From: Planctomycetota bacterium
GTDB lineage: Bacteria > Planctomycetota > Phycisphaerae > Phycisphaerales > UBA1924
Direction: 5' to 3'
NCBI GenBank assembly: GCA_963204725.1
Contig: CAUJHH010000035.1
Location: 60,978 to 124,977 of the forward strand
DNA: 64,000 nucleotides
Shown: piece after piece, positions 27,077 through 36,056 of the stretch
How the letters are laid out: every line of letters starts with the position of its first letter
How positions within the stretch are numbered: position 1 is the stretch's first letter
Notes under the pieces: model-generated
What the model was told of the DNA's origin: nothing
The model's input: only the letters and a program-made list of their open reading frames with translations
Databases searched by the model: none
Made by a program: the position numbers and the translations under genes

Positions 27077-30061
27077 ATGGCGAGCGCGGGAACAACCGGT
27101 GGGGGTGGAAAGTCAGCGGGCGGCAACGACCCGCGCCAGACGCCCGCGATGCGTCAGTACTTCTCGTTCAAGCAGAAACACCCGGACTGCGTGCTGCTCT
27201 TCCGAATGGGAGACTTCTACGAGACGTTCGACGATGACGCGGTCAAGTTGAGCAAGGCGCTCGGGCTCACGCTCACGCAGCGATCCGCCGGCCTGCCGAT
27301 GGCGGGCATGCCGTATCACCAGCTCGAGGTCTATCTTCGCCGCGCGATCGCGCAGGGGTTCCGAGTCGCGGTCGCCGACCAGATTGAGGACCCCGCGGAG
27401 GCCAAGGGGATCGTCGCCCGCGCCGTCACGCGAGTCTTCACGCCCGGCACACTCGTCGACGATTCGATCCTCCCCGACGACGCGACCAACCGGCTCGGCG
27501 CGGCGTGGTTCTCGAACTGGGGCGAGGGCACAGCCGAAGACCACGACGCGGGCGAGGTCGGGCTCGCGGTGATCGAAGTCTCGACAGGCGCGTTCTCCGT
27601 CGTCGCGTGCCCGGCCTCGTCTCTGATCGATGAGTTGTCGCGGCGAGGCGTCACCGAGCTGCTCTACGCCGACCCGGGAGACGCCAGGCCGCCCGCGCGG
27701 GTGAAGCGTGTGCTCGAGGCGCTCGGGATCTCGGGGACGCCGCGGCCCGCATGGCAATTCCGGCGCGACGAATCGCTCGAGGCGCTCCGCGAGCAATTCA
27801 AGGTAAGGACGCTCGGCGGCTTCGGGCTCGATGACGAAAGCGTCTGCGTGCCGCCCGCAGGCGCAATCATCCGATACCTCCGCGACACACAGACGCCAGC
27901 TGCCGCAGAGGCCGGTGGCGCGAACCCACACCAGTACACGCGCGCAACGCTGGCGCACGTCTCGCCACCACGCATCGAGTCGGTCGGCGGAAGCGGCGCG
28001 GGCGCGTCGCTCGTGATCGACGCGACGAGCCTGCGCGCCCTGGAGATCGAGCGGCCGCTGAGACAGCTCACATTCGCCGGGATCGGGAGCGGTGGGGGAG
28101 GAGGCACCGGCGACGGATCGTTGCTCGGGCTTTTCCTCGGCACGCCGGGCGCGTTCGCGACGCCGATGGGAAAGCGCCTGCTGCGGGAGTGGCTGGTCAG
28201 GCCGCTCGGAAGCGTTGAACGAATCGTCGAGAGGCAGCTGTGTGTCGCGTGGCTGGTGGAGGATCGGCGATTCGCGTCGGGCGTCTTCGCCGCGATCGAT
28301 GGCGTGCAGGACGCGGCCCGGATCGCGGCACGGGTTGCGCTCGCGCGCGTCACGCCCCGCGACGTTGTCGCCCTCGGTTCGTCGCTCGCGCGGATCGACA
28401 CGATACTGGCGGCACTCGGGGATTCCGCCGGTGCGTTCGCGCCGTACGCGGCGCGGCTCGGCGCCATCCGCGACGCGCTCTCGCCGCTGGCCGAACGCAT
28501 CACGCGGGCTTGCGTTGACTCGCCCCCGGCACACATGAGAGAGGGCGGACTGATCCGGGACGGCGTGGATGCGGAACTCGATGAAGCGAGACTTCTGCAG
28601 CGTGACGCCGGCCAGTGGCTGGCGCAGTACCAGCAGCGGCTGCTCGATGAGCACCAGATCGCCGGGCTGAAGGTTGGCTACAACAAGATCTTCGGGTACT
28701 ACATCGAACTCACCGCGGCTCAGGCGAGGTCCGCGCCCGCGGTGTTCACACGCAAGCAGACGCTCAAGAACGCCGAGCGGTACATCACGCCCGAACTGAA
28801 GGCGTTCGAGGAGAAGGTGACGACCGCAGAGGCCCGGGCCGTCGATCGGGAACTGGCGATCCTGGAGGCGCTGTGCGCGGGCGCGATGGAGCGGCTCTCC
28901 GAGATCCGGGCGTTCGCGGAGGTCGTCGCGGAGCTGGACGCGCTGCACGCGCTCGCCCACCGCGCGGCCCTGCGCGGCTGGGTGAAGCCGGAGATCGTCG
29001 CGGAGCCGACGCTCGTGATCCACGCCGGGCGCCACCCCGTGCTCGAAGACCGGCTCGGACGCGACTTCGTCCCGAACGACCTGGAGCAAGGTACGACCGA
29101 CGCGCCGGACGAGAGCGCACGCGCGCCTCTCGCCCTCATCACCGGCCCGAACATGGCGGGCAAGAGCACCTTCATCCGCCAGACCGCGCTCATCACGCTG
29201 CTCGCGCACGTGGGGAGCTACGTCCCGGCGGATCGGGCCACCATCGGCGTCGTTGATCGCATCTTCACGCGCGTCGGCGCCGACGACGCCATCCATCAGG
29301 GGCAATCGACCTTCATGGTCGAGATGACCGAGACCGCCAACATCCTGAACAACGCGACGGGACGCTCGCTGGTCGTGCTCGACGAGATCGGGCGGGGCAC
29401 CTCAACCCTCGACGGCCTCTCGCTCGCCTGGGCGATCACCGAGCACCTGGCGGGCGAGGGCAAGGAAAGGGGCGAGGGCCGCGGCCCGCGCACGCTCTTC
29501 GCCACGCACTACCACGAATTGACGCACCTCGAAGAGCGGCTGCCGGGGCGGGTGCGAAACCTGCACGTCGCCGTGCGCGAGTGGACCACGCCAGATGGCA
29601 CGCACGAGATCGTCTTCCTGCACCGCATCCTCCCCGGGCGCACGGACCAGTCGTACGGCATCCATGTCGCGCGCCTCGCGGGGATCCCGCGCGATGTCAC
29701 GGAACGCGCGAGGGAAGTACTCGACTCGCTCGCTGTGCAGCACGACATGGTCGCTGGCGATCCCGGCGTCTTTGGCGCGAGCGAGAGAGCCTCGGAAGCG
29801 AGCGCTCCCGCATCCGACGCGGAGGGCGACGCCAAAGGTGACAAACCCGCCAAAGGTGACAAGCCCCAGGGGCCGCGATCGCGCAAGCCGGATATCTCAC
29901 GGATCACCACCCGAACTCCGAAGTCTCAGATGGCGCTCTTCGCGGAGATCCTGGAGCATCCTGCGGTCTCGGAGATCAGAGAGCTGAAGCTCGACGCGAT
30001 GACGCCGATGCAAGCCTTCGATCTGCTCCGAGAGATCAAGCGACGGGTGGATGAGGTGTAG
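27077..30061 (+). CDS. mutS: DNA mismatch repair protein MutS
   Basis: MutS recognises mismatches as a dimeric ATPase clamp and recruits MutL. All domains are present in 994 aa: the mismatch-binding domain with the Phe-x-Glu motif in MGDFYETFDDD (about residues 45-55), connector, lever and clamp (GYNKIFGYYIELT), and the ATPase with Walker A GPNMAGKST (about 690) and LVVLDEIGRGTSTLDG. A low-complexity linker with repeated KGDKP (about residues 920-945) separates the ATPase from the C-terminal helix-turn-helix. No mutL is nearby. The 3' end overlaps the convergent gene by 26 bases. Confidence 0.97.
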   Translation: MASAGTTGGGGKSAGGNDPRQTPAMRQYFSFKQKHPDCVLLFRMGDFYETFDDDAVKLSKALGLTLTQRSAGLPMAGMPYHQLEVYLRRAIAQGFRVAVADQIEDPAEAKGIVARAVTRVFTPGTLVDDSILPDDATNRLGAAWFSNWGEGTAEDHDAGEVGLAVIEVSTGAFSVVACPASSLIDELSRRGVTELLYADPGDARPPARVKRVLEALGISGTPRPAWQFRRDESLEALREQFKVRTLGGFGLDDESVCVPPAGAIIRYLRDTQTPAAAEAGGANPHQYTRATLAHVSPPRIESVGGSGAGASLVIDATSLRALEIERPLRQLTFAGIGSGGGGGTGDGSLLGLFLGTPGAFATPMGKRLLREWLVRPLGSVERIVERQLCVAWLVEDRRFASGVFAAIDGVQDAARIAARVALARVTPRDVVALGSSLARIDTILAALGDSAGAFAPYAARLGAIRDALSPLAERITRACVDSPPAHMREGGLIRDGVDAELDEARLLQRDAGQWLAQYQQRLLDEHQIAGLKVGYNKIFGYYIELTAAQARSAPAVFTRKQTLKNAERYITPELKAFEEKVTTAEARAVDRELAILEALCAGAMERLSEIRAFAEVVAELDALHALAHRAALRGWVKPEIVAEPTLVIHAGRHPVLEDRLGRDFVPNDLEQGTTDAPDESARAPLALITGPNMAGKSTFIRQTALITLLAHVGSYVPADRATIGVVDRIFTRVGADDAIHQGQSTFMVEMTETANILNNATGRSLVVLDEIGRGTSTLDGLSLAWAITEHLAGEGKERGEGRGPRTLFATHYHELTHLEERLPGRVRNLHVAVREWTTPDGTHEIVFLHRILPGRTDQSYGIHVARLAGIPRDVTERAREVLDSLAVQHDMVAGDPGVFGASERASEASAPASDAEGDAKGDKPAKGDKPQGPRSRKPDISRITTRTPKSQMALFAEILEHPAVSEIRELKLDAMTPMQAFDLLREIKRRVDEV

Positions 30062-30545
30062 ACGGGTCGGCGGTTTGCCACGCGCTGCCGCACTCCGGGC
30101 ACACGACGCAGCCATCCTCGTGCCGAGGCAGCCCCTCGAGCGAGTGCGTGCACGAAGGGCAACGACGCATCTCCAGCACAATCTGCCGGAGCTCCCGCGC
30201 GCCCCGCACGAGCCATCGCTTCCGATAGGCCTGCCCGATCGCCATGACCGCGATGATCACTCCACCCATCAGCACGCACTTCACGTAGAACGGTTCTCGC
30301 CGCACGAGCCAGAAGAGCGGAAACCAGAACAGCCCCGAGAAGCAGACCCACGCGATCTGCCCGCCCGTGAGCGGCGTGCGCATCTCCGGATTGCACGGGT
30401 TGATCCGCGCCAGCAGCTCCTCGAGCCCCCCGTCGTCCTCCTCGAGCTCCTCCCGCTCGTCCTCCAATTCGTCCAGCGACGCAAGCGCCGGGAACGAAAC
30501 CTCGCGCCCCCGATCGTCAAGAAATGGCCGAAGGCGTGGTCGCAC
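30036..30545 (-). CDS. membrane protein with C-terminal zinc knuckle (paralog 1)
   Basis: A 169-aa protein with an acidic N-terminal segment (DELEDEREELEEDDGGLEEL), then two hydrophobic helices (about residues 63-100). Next come a basic stretch and the knuckle CPSCTHSLEGL...CVVCPECGSAW with paired CxxC motifs. It is clearly paralogous to the next gene upstream (same start LDDRG, same knuckle), with which it overlaps by 29 bases, so it arose by tandem duplication. The start is a GTG with TAGACT 6 bases before it. The function is unknown. Confidence 0.65.
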   Translation of the reverse strand: MRPRLRPFLDDRGREVSFPALASLDELEDEREELEEDDGGLEELLARINPCNPEMRTPLTGGQIAWVCFSGLFWFPLFWLVRREPFYVKCVLMGGVIIAVMAIGQAYRKRWLVRGARELRQIVLEMRRCPSCTHSLEGLPRHEDGCVVCPECGSAWQTADPSTPHPPVA

Positions 30546-31020
30546 GGTCGGAGTCTACCAGCGCATCGACTCTCCACGCCGCACCACACTCGGGGCATAC
30601 GACGCACCCATCCGCCTGAGCCGGCAGCCCCTCGAGCGAGTGCGTGCATGACGGGCAGAGCGACGCGTCGAGCATCGCTCGGCGCACTTTGCCCAGCCCT
30701 TTCCGGAACCCAGCGCGCCGGCGAAAGTATGATCCGACGATCACGAGCGAAATGACACCGACACCTGCTGCCATACGGAATGGGAGCGGGTACCCCTTCG
30801 TGAAGAGAAACACCGCGATCCACAGCCCGCACGCCGCGCCGTACCACGCCATCTGCCCGATTGTGATCGCACTCCTCAAGCGTGGACGCGTCGGGTCGAG
30901 ATCGACAAGGAGTGAACGCAAGCCGGGAATCCGCGAGCAGATGGCATCCAAGTCAGGAAGGTAGGGCATCCGAGCGGGATTCCCGCGATCGTCAAGGAAT
31001 TCGCGTCTGATCTGCGGCAC
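30517..31020 (-). CDS. membrane protein with C-terminal zinc knuckle (paralog 2)
   Basis: A 167-aa paralog of the protein at 30036. It has a soluble N-terminus (FLDDRGNPARMPYLPDLD), two hydrophobic helices (about residues 55-97), a basic linker and the same four-cysteine knuckle CPSCTHSLEGL...CVVCPECGAAW. The GTG start has TACACT 6 bases upstream and no ribosome-binding site. The knuckle pattern recurs at 17322 and inside the transporter at 54911. It may bind zinc, protein or RNA on the cytoplasmic face (inference). Confidence 0.65.
   Translation of the reverse strand: MPQIRREFLDDRGNPARMPYLPDLDAICSRIPGLRSLLVDLDPTRPRLRSAITIGQMAWYGAACGLWIAVFLFTKGYPLPFRMAAGVGVISLVIVGSYFRRRAGFRKGLGKVRRAMLDASLCPSCTHSLEGLPAQADGCVVCPECGAAWRVDALVDSDRATTPSAIS
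30552..30557 (-). promoter_or_regulatory. -10-like TAGACT for a leaderless start
   Basis: TAGACT on the minus strand, 6 bases before the GTG at 30545. It lies inside the 3' end of the upstream paralog, so the second gene could be transcribed separately. Confidence 0.35.
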
Positions 31021-31026
31021 TCATCG

Positions 31027-31032
31027 AGTGTA
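31027..31032 (-). promoter_or_regulatory. -10-like TACACT for a leaderless start
   Basis: TACACT on the minus strand, 6 bases before the GTG at 31020; no Shine-Dalgarno sequence lies between. Confidence 0.45.
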
Positions 31033-31092
31033 CCAATCCCTGTGCGTCGCTCGATGTGACGTATTCTCACAAGATTTATCGGAGAGTGAACC

Positions 31093-31665
31093 ATGGTCGC
31101 AAACCAGCTCCTCAGAGCCAAGTTCCAGTCCGGCCACGCCTACGACGCTTACGTCGCCAGCGGCACGCCCGACCAGCAGTCCAAGTGGCGCGATCTCCAC
31201 GCGCGGGTCCGCCTGACAGACGCGCAGCGCACCCTCCTCTCCGGATTCACCCGACAGGTCAACATCCTCATCGTCTCCGGCACCTGGTGCGGCGACTGCG
31301 TGCAGCAGGTCCCCATGTTCGACCACATCGAGCGTGCCAATCCGGGCAAGATCGCCCTGCGCGTCATCGATCGGGACAAGAACCTCGATCTCGCCGAGCC
31401 GATCGCGATCTGCTCCGGCCTCCGCGTCCCGACCGTCCTCTTCCTCAACGAAGACTTCGACTTCTGCTCGCTGATGGGAGATCGCTCGCTCTCACGCTAC
31501 CGGGCCATGGCCGCCGCGAAGCTCGGCGCATCCTGCCCTCTCCCGGGCGCGCCCGTGCCGCCAGATGAGATCGCATCCACGCTCCAGGACTGGATCAACG
31601 AGCTCGAGCGCGTCCAGCTGATGCTGCGGCTCTCGCCCAAACTCCGCGAGCGATACGCAGACTGA
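31093..31665 (+). CDS. thioredoxin-family protein
   Basis: A 190-aa cytoplasmic protein. The thioredoxin fold is centred on ILIVSGTWCGDCVQQVPMFDHI, with CxxC active site WCGDC (about residues 61-65) and the cis-proline loop GLRVPTVLFLNEDF. The layout matches the Thioredoxin_9-type group in which the disulfide centre sits in a WCxDC context. There is no signal peptide. The start has GGAG 8 bases upstream and a TATTCT -10 about 30 bases upstream. It converges with the glycosyltransferase gene, with 1 base between the stop codons. The redox partner is unknown. Confidence 0.8.
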   Translation: MVANQLLRAKFQSGHAYDAYVASGTPDQQSKWRDLHARVRLTDAQRTLLSGFTRQVNILIVSGTWCGDCVQQVPMFDHIERANPGKIALRVIDRDKNLDLAEPIAICSGLRVPTVLFLNEDFDFCSLMGDRSLSRYRAMAAAKLGASCPLPGAPVPPDEIASTLQDWINELERVQLMLRLSPKLRERYAD

Positions 31666-31666
31666 C

Positions 31667-32881
31667 TCATCCACCCGATTCATCGCCCGAAGCAAGGCAC
31701 GCGTTGATCGCCTCGAGCATCTGCCGATCAAAGCGATCCTCAGCAAAGCGAGCGGCGAACTTCTCGCACGACTCAGATGTCGCGCGACGATCGCGCGGCA
31801 GGCGGCCCACCGCCTCGACGATCGCCTCCGGGGTCGGCTCATCAAAGAGCGCGCCGGTGACTCCATCGCGCACGATGTCGAGCGCGCCGCCGGCCCGGCG
31901 CGCGACCACCGGCGTACCACACGCCATCGCCTCGCAGGCGATGATGCCGAAGTCCTCGATCTGCGGGAAGAGGAGCAATGCCGCATTGCGGTAGAGCGTG
32001 CGCAGGCGATCGTCGTCGACCCGCCCCTCAAAGTTGACAAGCCCCGGGGCATGATCTCTCGCGACCGACTCAAGCTTCAGACGCATCGAGCCCGCACCGG
32101 CGATCGTGAGGTGGCGCTTCGCGAGCCCCGCGGCTTTGATCGCCAGATCGACGCGCTTGTACGGCTCCAGCGAGGCGACGATCAGCCACTTGTCCGAACG
32201 AATCGCATCCGGGTCGGGCGTGAAGTACGTCGTGCGCACCGGCGGGAAGACGATCTTCGACTCGCGCCCGTACGCCTCACGGATCAGCGATGCGGTGTGA
32301 GTGGAGTTCGCAAGAAAGTGGGTGACATTCGAGGCGGTCCGCCGGTCCCAGCGCTTGAAGATGGGCGCGTAGATCGCGAGGCCCGCGGCCATCGCGCTGC
32401 CGCCCGCTCCATATTCTTTGCGAACAACGTCGGACCAGACATACCTCGCCGGGCTGTGGCAATAGCAGAGGTGGGGGACCCGAGAGCCGTCGGCGCGTGT
32501 CGGCGTCGCCAGGCCCTTGATCGCCGCGGAACTCGTGGAGATCACCAGATCGATCGGCTCGCGTGCATGATCGCTCGCGAGGCACTTGCTCAGCGATGCG
32601 ACGATCGCGGGATAGAGAGGCAGCAGCCCTCGCCGGAGGCGAATGGCGCCGGGGAGACCGCCCAACGACGACCCAACGCGATTCCAGCGATCGATCGGTG
32701 ACGCGGTCGGCTTCCCCGCATCGAACATCGTGTACAGAGACCCCGGTGTCGTCGTGCGCTCGACCAGCGACGCGATGCGGGCGAGCACCATCTCGCCGCC
32801 CCGCCACGTGCACAGCCAGTCGTGCGCGAGCGCGACACGAGTGTCGGGTGAGAGCGCGCGGGCTGGAGCGGGGTCGTTCAC
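31667..32881 (-). CDS. GT4-family glycosyltransferase
   Basis: Retaining GT-B glycosyltransferase of about 404 aa, probably acting in exopolysaccharide or lipopolysaccharide synthesis at the inner membrane face. The N-terminal domain begins VALAHDWLCTWRGGEM. The C-terminal sugar-nucleotide domain has LIVASLEPYKRVDLAI, FEGRVDDDRLRTLY and the E-x7-E motif in IEDFGIIACEAMACGTPVV. I choose the GTG at 32881 because TACCCT lies 5 bases before it; an in-frame ATG at 32911 would overlap the divergent gene. The donor sugar cannot be told. Confidence 0.85.
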   Translation of the reverse strand: MNDPAPARALSPDTRVALAHDWLCTWRGGEMVLARIASLVERTTTPGSLYTMFDAGKPTASPIDRWNRVGSSLGGLPGAIRLRRGLLPLYPAIVASLSKCLASDHAREPIDLVISTSSAAIKGLATPTRADGSRVPHLCYCHSPARYVWSDVVRKEYGAGGSAMAAGLAIYAPIFKRWDRRTASNVTHFLANSTHTASLIREAYGRESKIVFPPVRTTYFTPDPDAIRSDKWLIVASLEPYKRVDLAIKAAGLAKRHLTIAGAGSMRLKLESVARDHAPGLVNFEGRVDDDRLRTLYRNAALLLFPQIEDFGIIACEAMACGTPVVARRAGGALDIVRDGVTGALFDEPTPEAIVEAVGRLPRDRRATSESCEKFAARFAEDRFDRQMLEAINACLASGDESGG

Positions 32882-32886
32882 GGCGG

Positions 32887-32896
32887 AGGGTATGAT
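32887..32896. promoter_or_regulatory. overlapping divergent -10 elements
   Basis: TATGAT on the plus strand (32891-32896), 6 bases before the amidohydrolase GTG, shares two base pairs with TACCCT on the minus strand (32892-32887), 5 bases before the glycosyltransferase GTG. Neither gene has a Shine-Dalgarno sequence at a normal distance. Confidence 0.4.
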
Positions 32897-32902
32897 CGAA
32901 TC

Positions 32903-34030
32903 GTGGCACATTCAGCGGCACAATCAGGTACGTCAATCGGAACCTCTCCGAAGAATCCCGATGCCAACCGGCTCGGGCTCGACTATCGCGCAGAGGCCGT
33001 CCGGCTCGGCACGCCCGTCGTCCCGATCATCGACGCGCACATCCATGTGAACGGGATGCGTGCGGCAGAAGTCTTTCGGGAGGTCGCGGCGCTATACGGT
33101 ATCGAACGCGTGGTGACGCAGACGCGCCTCGCCGAGGCGCACGCCGTGCGCGACATCCTCGGCGATATGGCCCGATTCGTCGCGATCCCCGACTATGGCT
33201 CCGCCGATCGCGACACCGCCATGACGTCGGGCTATCTCTCGGACATCGAACGCTGGCACGCCGAGTTCGGCGCGCGGCTTATGAAGCTCTGGTGCGCCCC
33301 GCGTCTCCGCGACCTCGCGACCGGACCGAACGCGTCGGAGTTTGTGCCGCTCGATTCGCCGTGGCGCATCAAGCAGGTCGAGCTCGCGCAGTCGCTCGGC
33401 ATGATGGTGAAGGTCCACATCGCCGATCCGGACACATGGTTCCAGACCAAGTACGCCGACGCAGCGCGCTACGGCACGAAGAGGTCGCAGTACGAGCCGC
33501 TGGAGCGCATGCTCGATCGCTTCCCCGGCCCGTGGATCCTCGCTCACATGGGCGGCTGGCCGGAGGACCTCGGGTTTCTCTCCGATCTCCTGGACCGTCA
33601 CCCTTCGCTGAACCTCGACACATCCGCGACCAAGTGGATCGTGCGCGAAGTCTCGAAGCACTCGCGCGACGAAGTCGTTGACTTCCTCACGCGGCACTCG
33701 GGGCGGATCCTCTTCGGCTCGGACATCGTGACCACTGACGACCACCTCCTGTCGGACAAGAAACCGGGTGTCTACTCGGGCGAACTCGCGAGCTCGCCCG
33801 AGCAGGCGTTCGAGCTCTACGCGAGCCGCTACTGGGCGCTCCGAACGCTCTGGGAGAGCGATTACGACGGTCCGTCGCCGATCGCCGACCCCGATCTTGC
33901 GATGGTCGATCCGGCCCGATTTGCGCCGACCGATGCGCCGACGCTGCGGGGCAAGGCCTTGCCGCCGGAGCTGCTCCGGATGCTGTATGCGGGTTCCGCA
34001 AAGCGAGTCTTCGGCGACTGGCTTGATTGA
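32903..34030 (+). CDS. amidohydrolase-family (TIM-barrel) metal-dependent hydrolase
   Basis: A 375-aa protein of the amidohydrolase_2 type. The metal-binding HxH is in IIDAHIHVNG (about residues 43-52), a further histidine in VKVHIADPDTW, another in ILAHMGGWPEDL and the catalytic aspartate in RILFGSDIVTTDD. The fold fits decarboxylase- or lactonase-like hydrolases; the substrate is not evident. The start is a GTG preceded by TATGAT at 6 bases. It is arranged head to head with the glycosyltransferase gene, with only 21 bases between start codons. Confidence 0.8.
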   Translation: MAHSAAQSGTSIGTSPKNPDANRLGLDYRAEAVRLGTPVVPIIDAHIHVNGMRAAEVFREVAALYGIERVVTQTRLAEAHAVRDILGDMARFVAIPDYGSADRDTAMTSGYLSDIERWHAEFGARLMKLWCAPRLRDLATGPNASEFVPLDSPWRIKQVELAQSLGMMVKVHIADPDTWFQTKYADAARYGTKRSQYEPLERMLDRFPGPWILAHMGGWPEDLGFLSDLLDRHPSLNLDTSATKWIVREVSKHSRDEVVDFLTRHSGRILFGSDIVTTDDHLLSDKKPGVYSGELASSPEQAFELYASRYWALRTLWESDYDGPSPIADPDLAMVDPARFAPTDAPTLRGKALPPELLRMLYAGSAKRVFGDWLD

Positions 34031-34067
34031 GCGTGCATGCAGCCGGTTGCTTCCGCGAGCCTTGTCG

Positions 34068-34772
34068 TCATCCGCCCTCGACCGCGCCGGCCGTGTCTGG
34101 ACTTGCTGGGCCGATGTCGATGGGAACAACGATCGGTTCCTCTTCAGGTGTGGGCACGCCATCTCCGATCACGACCGGTGATGTGTACCTGACGAGTTCC
34201 TCGAGGCGCGCCGCGACGCGCCGCGCCGTGGCGTCGTCGAGCGGAGCCGCCACACTCGCAGAGAACTCTCCGGCGCCGATTCGGTCCTCGAAGCCGGGTG
34301 TCGTGCCCGTGAGCCGGATCGACGCCGCTGCAATCGACCCGCCGAACGAACGTCCGCCGGGTTTGCCCGAGGGCATCATGAACCCGCCGCCCCCGTAGAC
34401 ACCGATGTGGCCCTGGGCGACAACGAGAGTCCGGACGGTCGCCGTGGAAGCCGTGCGATCGATGGGCGTCTTCCCCGCCTTTGGAATCGCGAAGAGATGG
34501 ATGTGAACGATCGTGCCGCTCACATCCGCGAGTTCTGCGCCGAGGCTGAGCGACTCATCGCTCAGATCCGTGAAGTACAGATCTGCCGTGCTCGCGTCGC
34601 TCGTCATATACGCCTTGGTCGCCAGTCGCGGCCTGAGTCCGATCGATGAGTTGATGCCATCAAGTCGAACCCCTGAAGACGCGCCGACCGATGGCGAGCA
34701 TCCAAAGCCAAGGGCGAGGGCGGCGGCGATGCAAGAAAGGAGTATGGAATGCGAACAAGTGCCTATCTTCAT
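34068..34772 (-). CDS. putative lipoprotein, unknown function
   Basis: A 234-aa protein with a signal peptide and lipobox LGFGC (cysteine near residue 25), so it is probably lipid-anchored. The mature part is mixed, with a glycine-rich turn (GVYGGGGFMMPSGKPGGRSF) and a C-terminal helix (DDATARRVAARLEELVRYT). I do not recognise a family. There is no properly spaced ribosome-binding site (GGAG is 1 base from the ATG), but TACCTT lies 8 bases before the ATG. Confidence 0.6.
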   Translation of the reverse strand: MKIGTCSHSILLSCIAAALALGFGCSPSVGASSGVRLDGINSSIGLRPRLATKAYMTSDASTADLYFTDLSDESLSLGAELADVSGTIVHIHLFAIPKAGKTPIDRTASTATVRTLVVAQGHIGVYGGGGFMMPSGKPGGRSFGGSIAAASIRLTGTTPGFEDRIGAGEFSASVAAPLDDATARRVAARLEELVRYTSPVVIGDGVPTPEEEPIVVPIDIGPASPDTAGAVEGG

Positions 34773-34780
34773 GCTCCAAT

Positions 34781-34786
34781 AAGGTA
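34781..34786 (-). promoter_or_regulatory. -10-like TACCTT for a leaderless start
   Basis: TACCTT on the minus strand, 8 bases before the ATG of the lipoprotein gene at 34772. Confidence 0.35.
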
Positions 34787-34948
34787 CACCGGTCGGGCGG
34801 ATCGTGCTTGTGAGGAACGATCCCTAGCAACCAGATTCGACGCGCACCGGATAGAATCCAAGCGGAGTCGGTGCGCGAGCGTGCCGTGCGGGGAATCCTG
34901 GCGCACTCGATTCCAGTTCCGACCGATGGAACGGAACGGAGCGACGAC

Positions 34949-36031
34949 ATGATGAACAACACCCAGGCAAGTATCGCTGCGATCTGCATGGCAGCCGGAG
35001 TGCTTTGCGCGCCCTGGTCGATCGCGAGAGCGCAGACCGCATCTCCAACGGGCCAGCCGCTCACCAGCCGCCCGGTCTACTCGCAGCCGCTCGTCAAACG
35101 CCCGGGTCAGCCGTCGACAGTGAACTTCCCCTCGCGCGGCTATGGCGCGAAGGCTCCGTTGATGCGCCTCGGAATGCCCAACAACTACGCGATCGGCGGC
35201 AATCGCCCCGCCGAGCGCACGCTCCCTCCCCGTCTCAACCCCGAGCCCACGGTCGCGGTGCCCTTCCCGAATCCCGGATCGTCTGCAGGTGGTGATCCGC
35301 CAACGCAGCCCAACGTCATCGACCTCCCGACCTCGACGGGCGTGGTGATCAACACCTCCGTCATGGCGCCGGGTGGGCTCATCTGGGGCACGCCGATCGC
35401 GATCCATCGGGACGCTTCAACGAGCTACGCCCGGGGCTGGAACCGGAACGCAAACGATCAGCCCGCGTTCGATCAGCGTCTCTCAATCCATTACAAGCCG
35501 TCGGAACTCGCATCGCTCCAGGCGCAGGCCCTAGCCGAGAAAGAAGCGTCAAAGGTGCCGCTCTCGACGCGTGCGGAGTCCGCGCTGGCAAAGGGAGACC
35601 TCGAGCTCGCACGCGAGTTGTATCTCGAGTTGCTCGCGCAGTCACCCGACGACCTCCGGGCCTCCCGAACGCTGGGCGTCATCGACCTGATGAGCAAGCG
35701 CACCGATGAAGGGATCAAGCGTCTGAACATGGTCTACGCCTCGGACCCGCTGCTCGTGGACGAGCCCATCGATGCCGACGGCTACCCGGGCGGCGCAACG
35801 GCGATGCGGCGCATGTCGAGCGATGTCGCCAACCTCGCGGTTCGTGGCGAACGCGCGGATGCCGCGTTCGTTGCCGCGATCCTCGCCCAGTCGCGCAACG
35901 AGCGGGCGGTCGCGATGCGATTCGTCGATCGTGCCGCCGATGGTGCTCTTGATCCGGTGCTCCTTGCGCGTCTCCGTGCGTCGCTTGAAGAGCCCGCACC
36001 AACCAGAAGCGGAGCCGTCCAGAGGCGTTAG
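34949..36031 (+). CDS. secreted TPR-like repeat protein (tandem pair, first)
   Basis: A 360-aa exported protein with a signal peptide ending near WSIARAQ. The N-terminal 170 residues are Pro/Ser-rich and low in predicted structure. The C-terminal half is helical with TPR character (AESALAKGDLELARELYLELLAQSPDDLRASRTLGV is one clear unit). Its C-terminal region is related to that of the next gene (both have YASDP...LRAMV- or MRRMS-like segments). The start at 34949 has GGAG 8 bases upstream and TAGAAT further up. The function is unknown; it is probably a periplasmic or surface scaffold. Confidence 0.55.
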   Translation: MMNNTQASIAAICMAAGVLCAPWSIARAQTASPTGQPLTSRPVYSQPLVKRPGQPSTVNFPSRGYGAKAPLMRLGMPNNYAIGGNRPAERTLPPRLNPEPTVAVPFPNPGSSAGGDPPTQPNVIDLPTSTGVVINTSVMAPGGLIWGTPIAIHRDASTSYARGWNRNANDQPAFDQRLSIHYKPSELASLQAQALAEKEASKVPLSTRAESALAKGDLELARELYLELLAQSPDDLRASRTLGVIDLMSKRTDEGIKRLNMVYASDPLLVDEPIDADGYPGGATAMRRMSSDVANLAVRGERADAAFVAAILAQSRNERAVAMRFVDRAADGALDPVLLARLRASLEEPAPTRSGAVQRR

Positions 36032-36056
36032 TGCAGATCGATTTCAGGAGGAAACC

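Noticed and set aside
27113..29305. 730-codon open frame antisense to mutS
   Set aside because: Arg/Glu-rich shadow of strong codon bias; mutS on the other strand is unambiguous.
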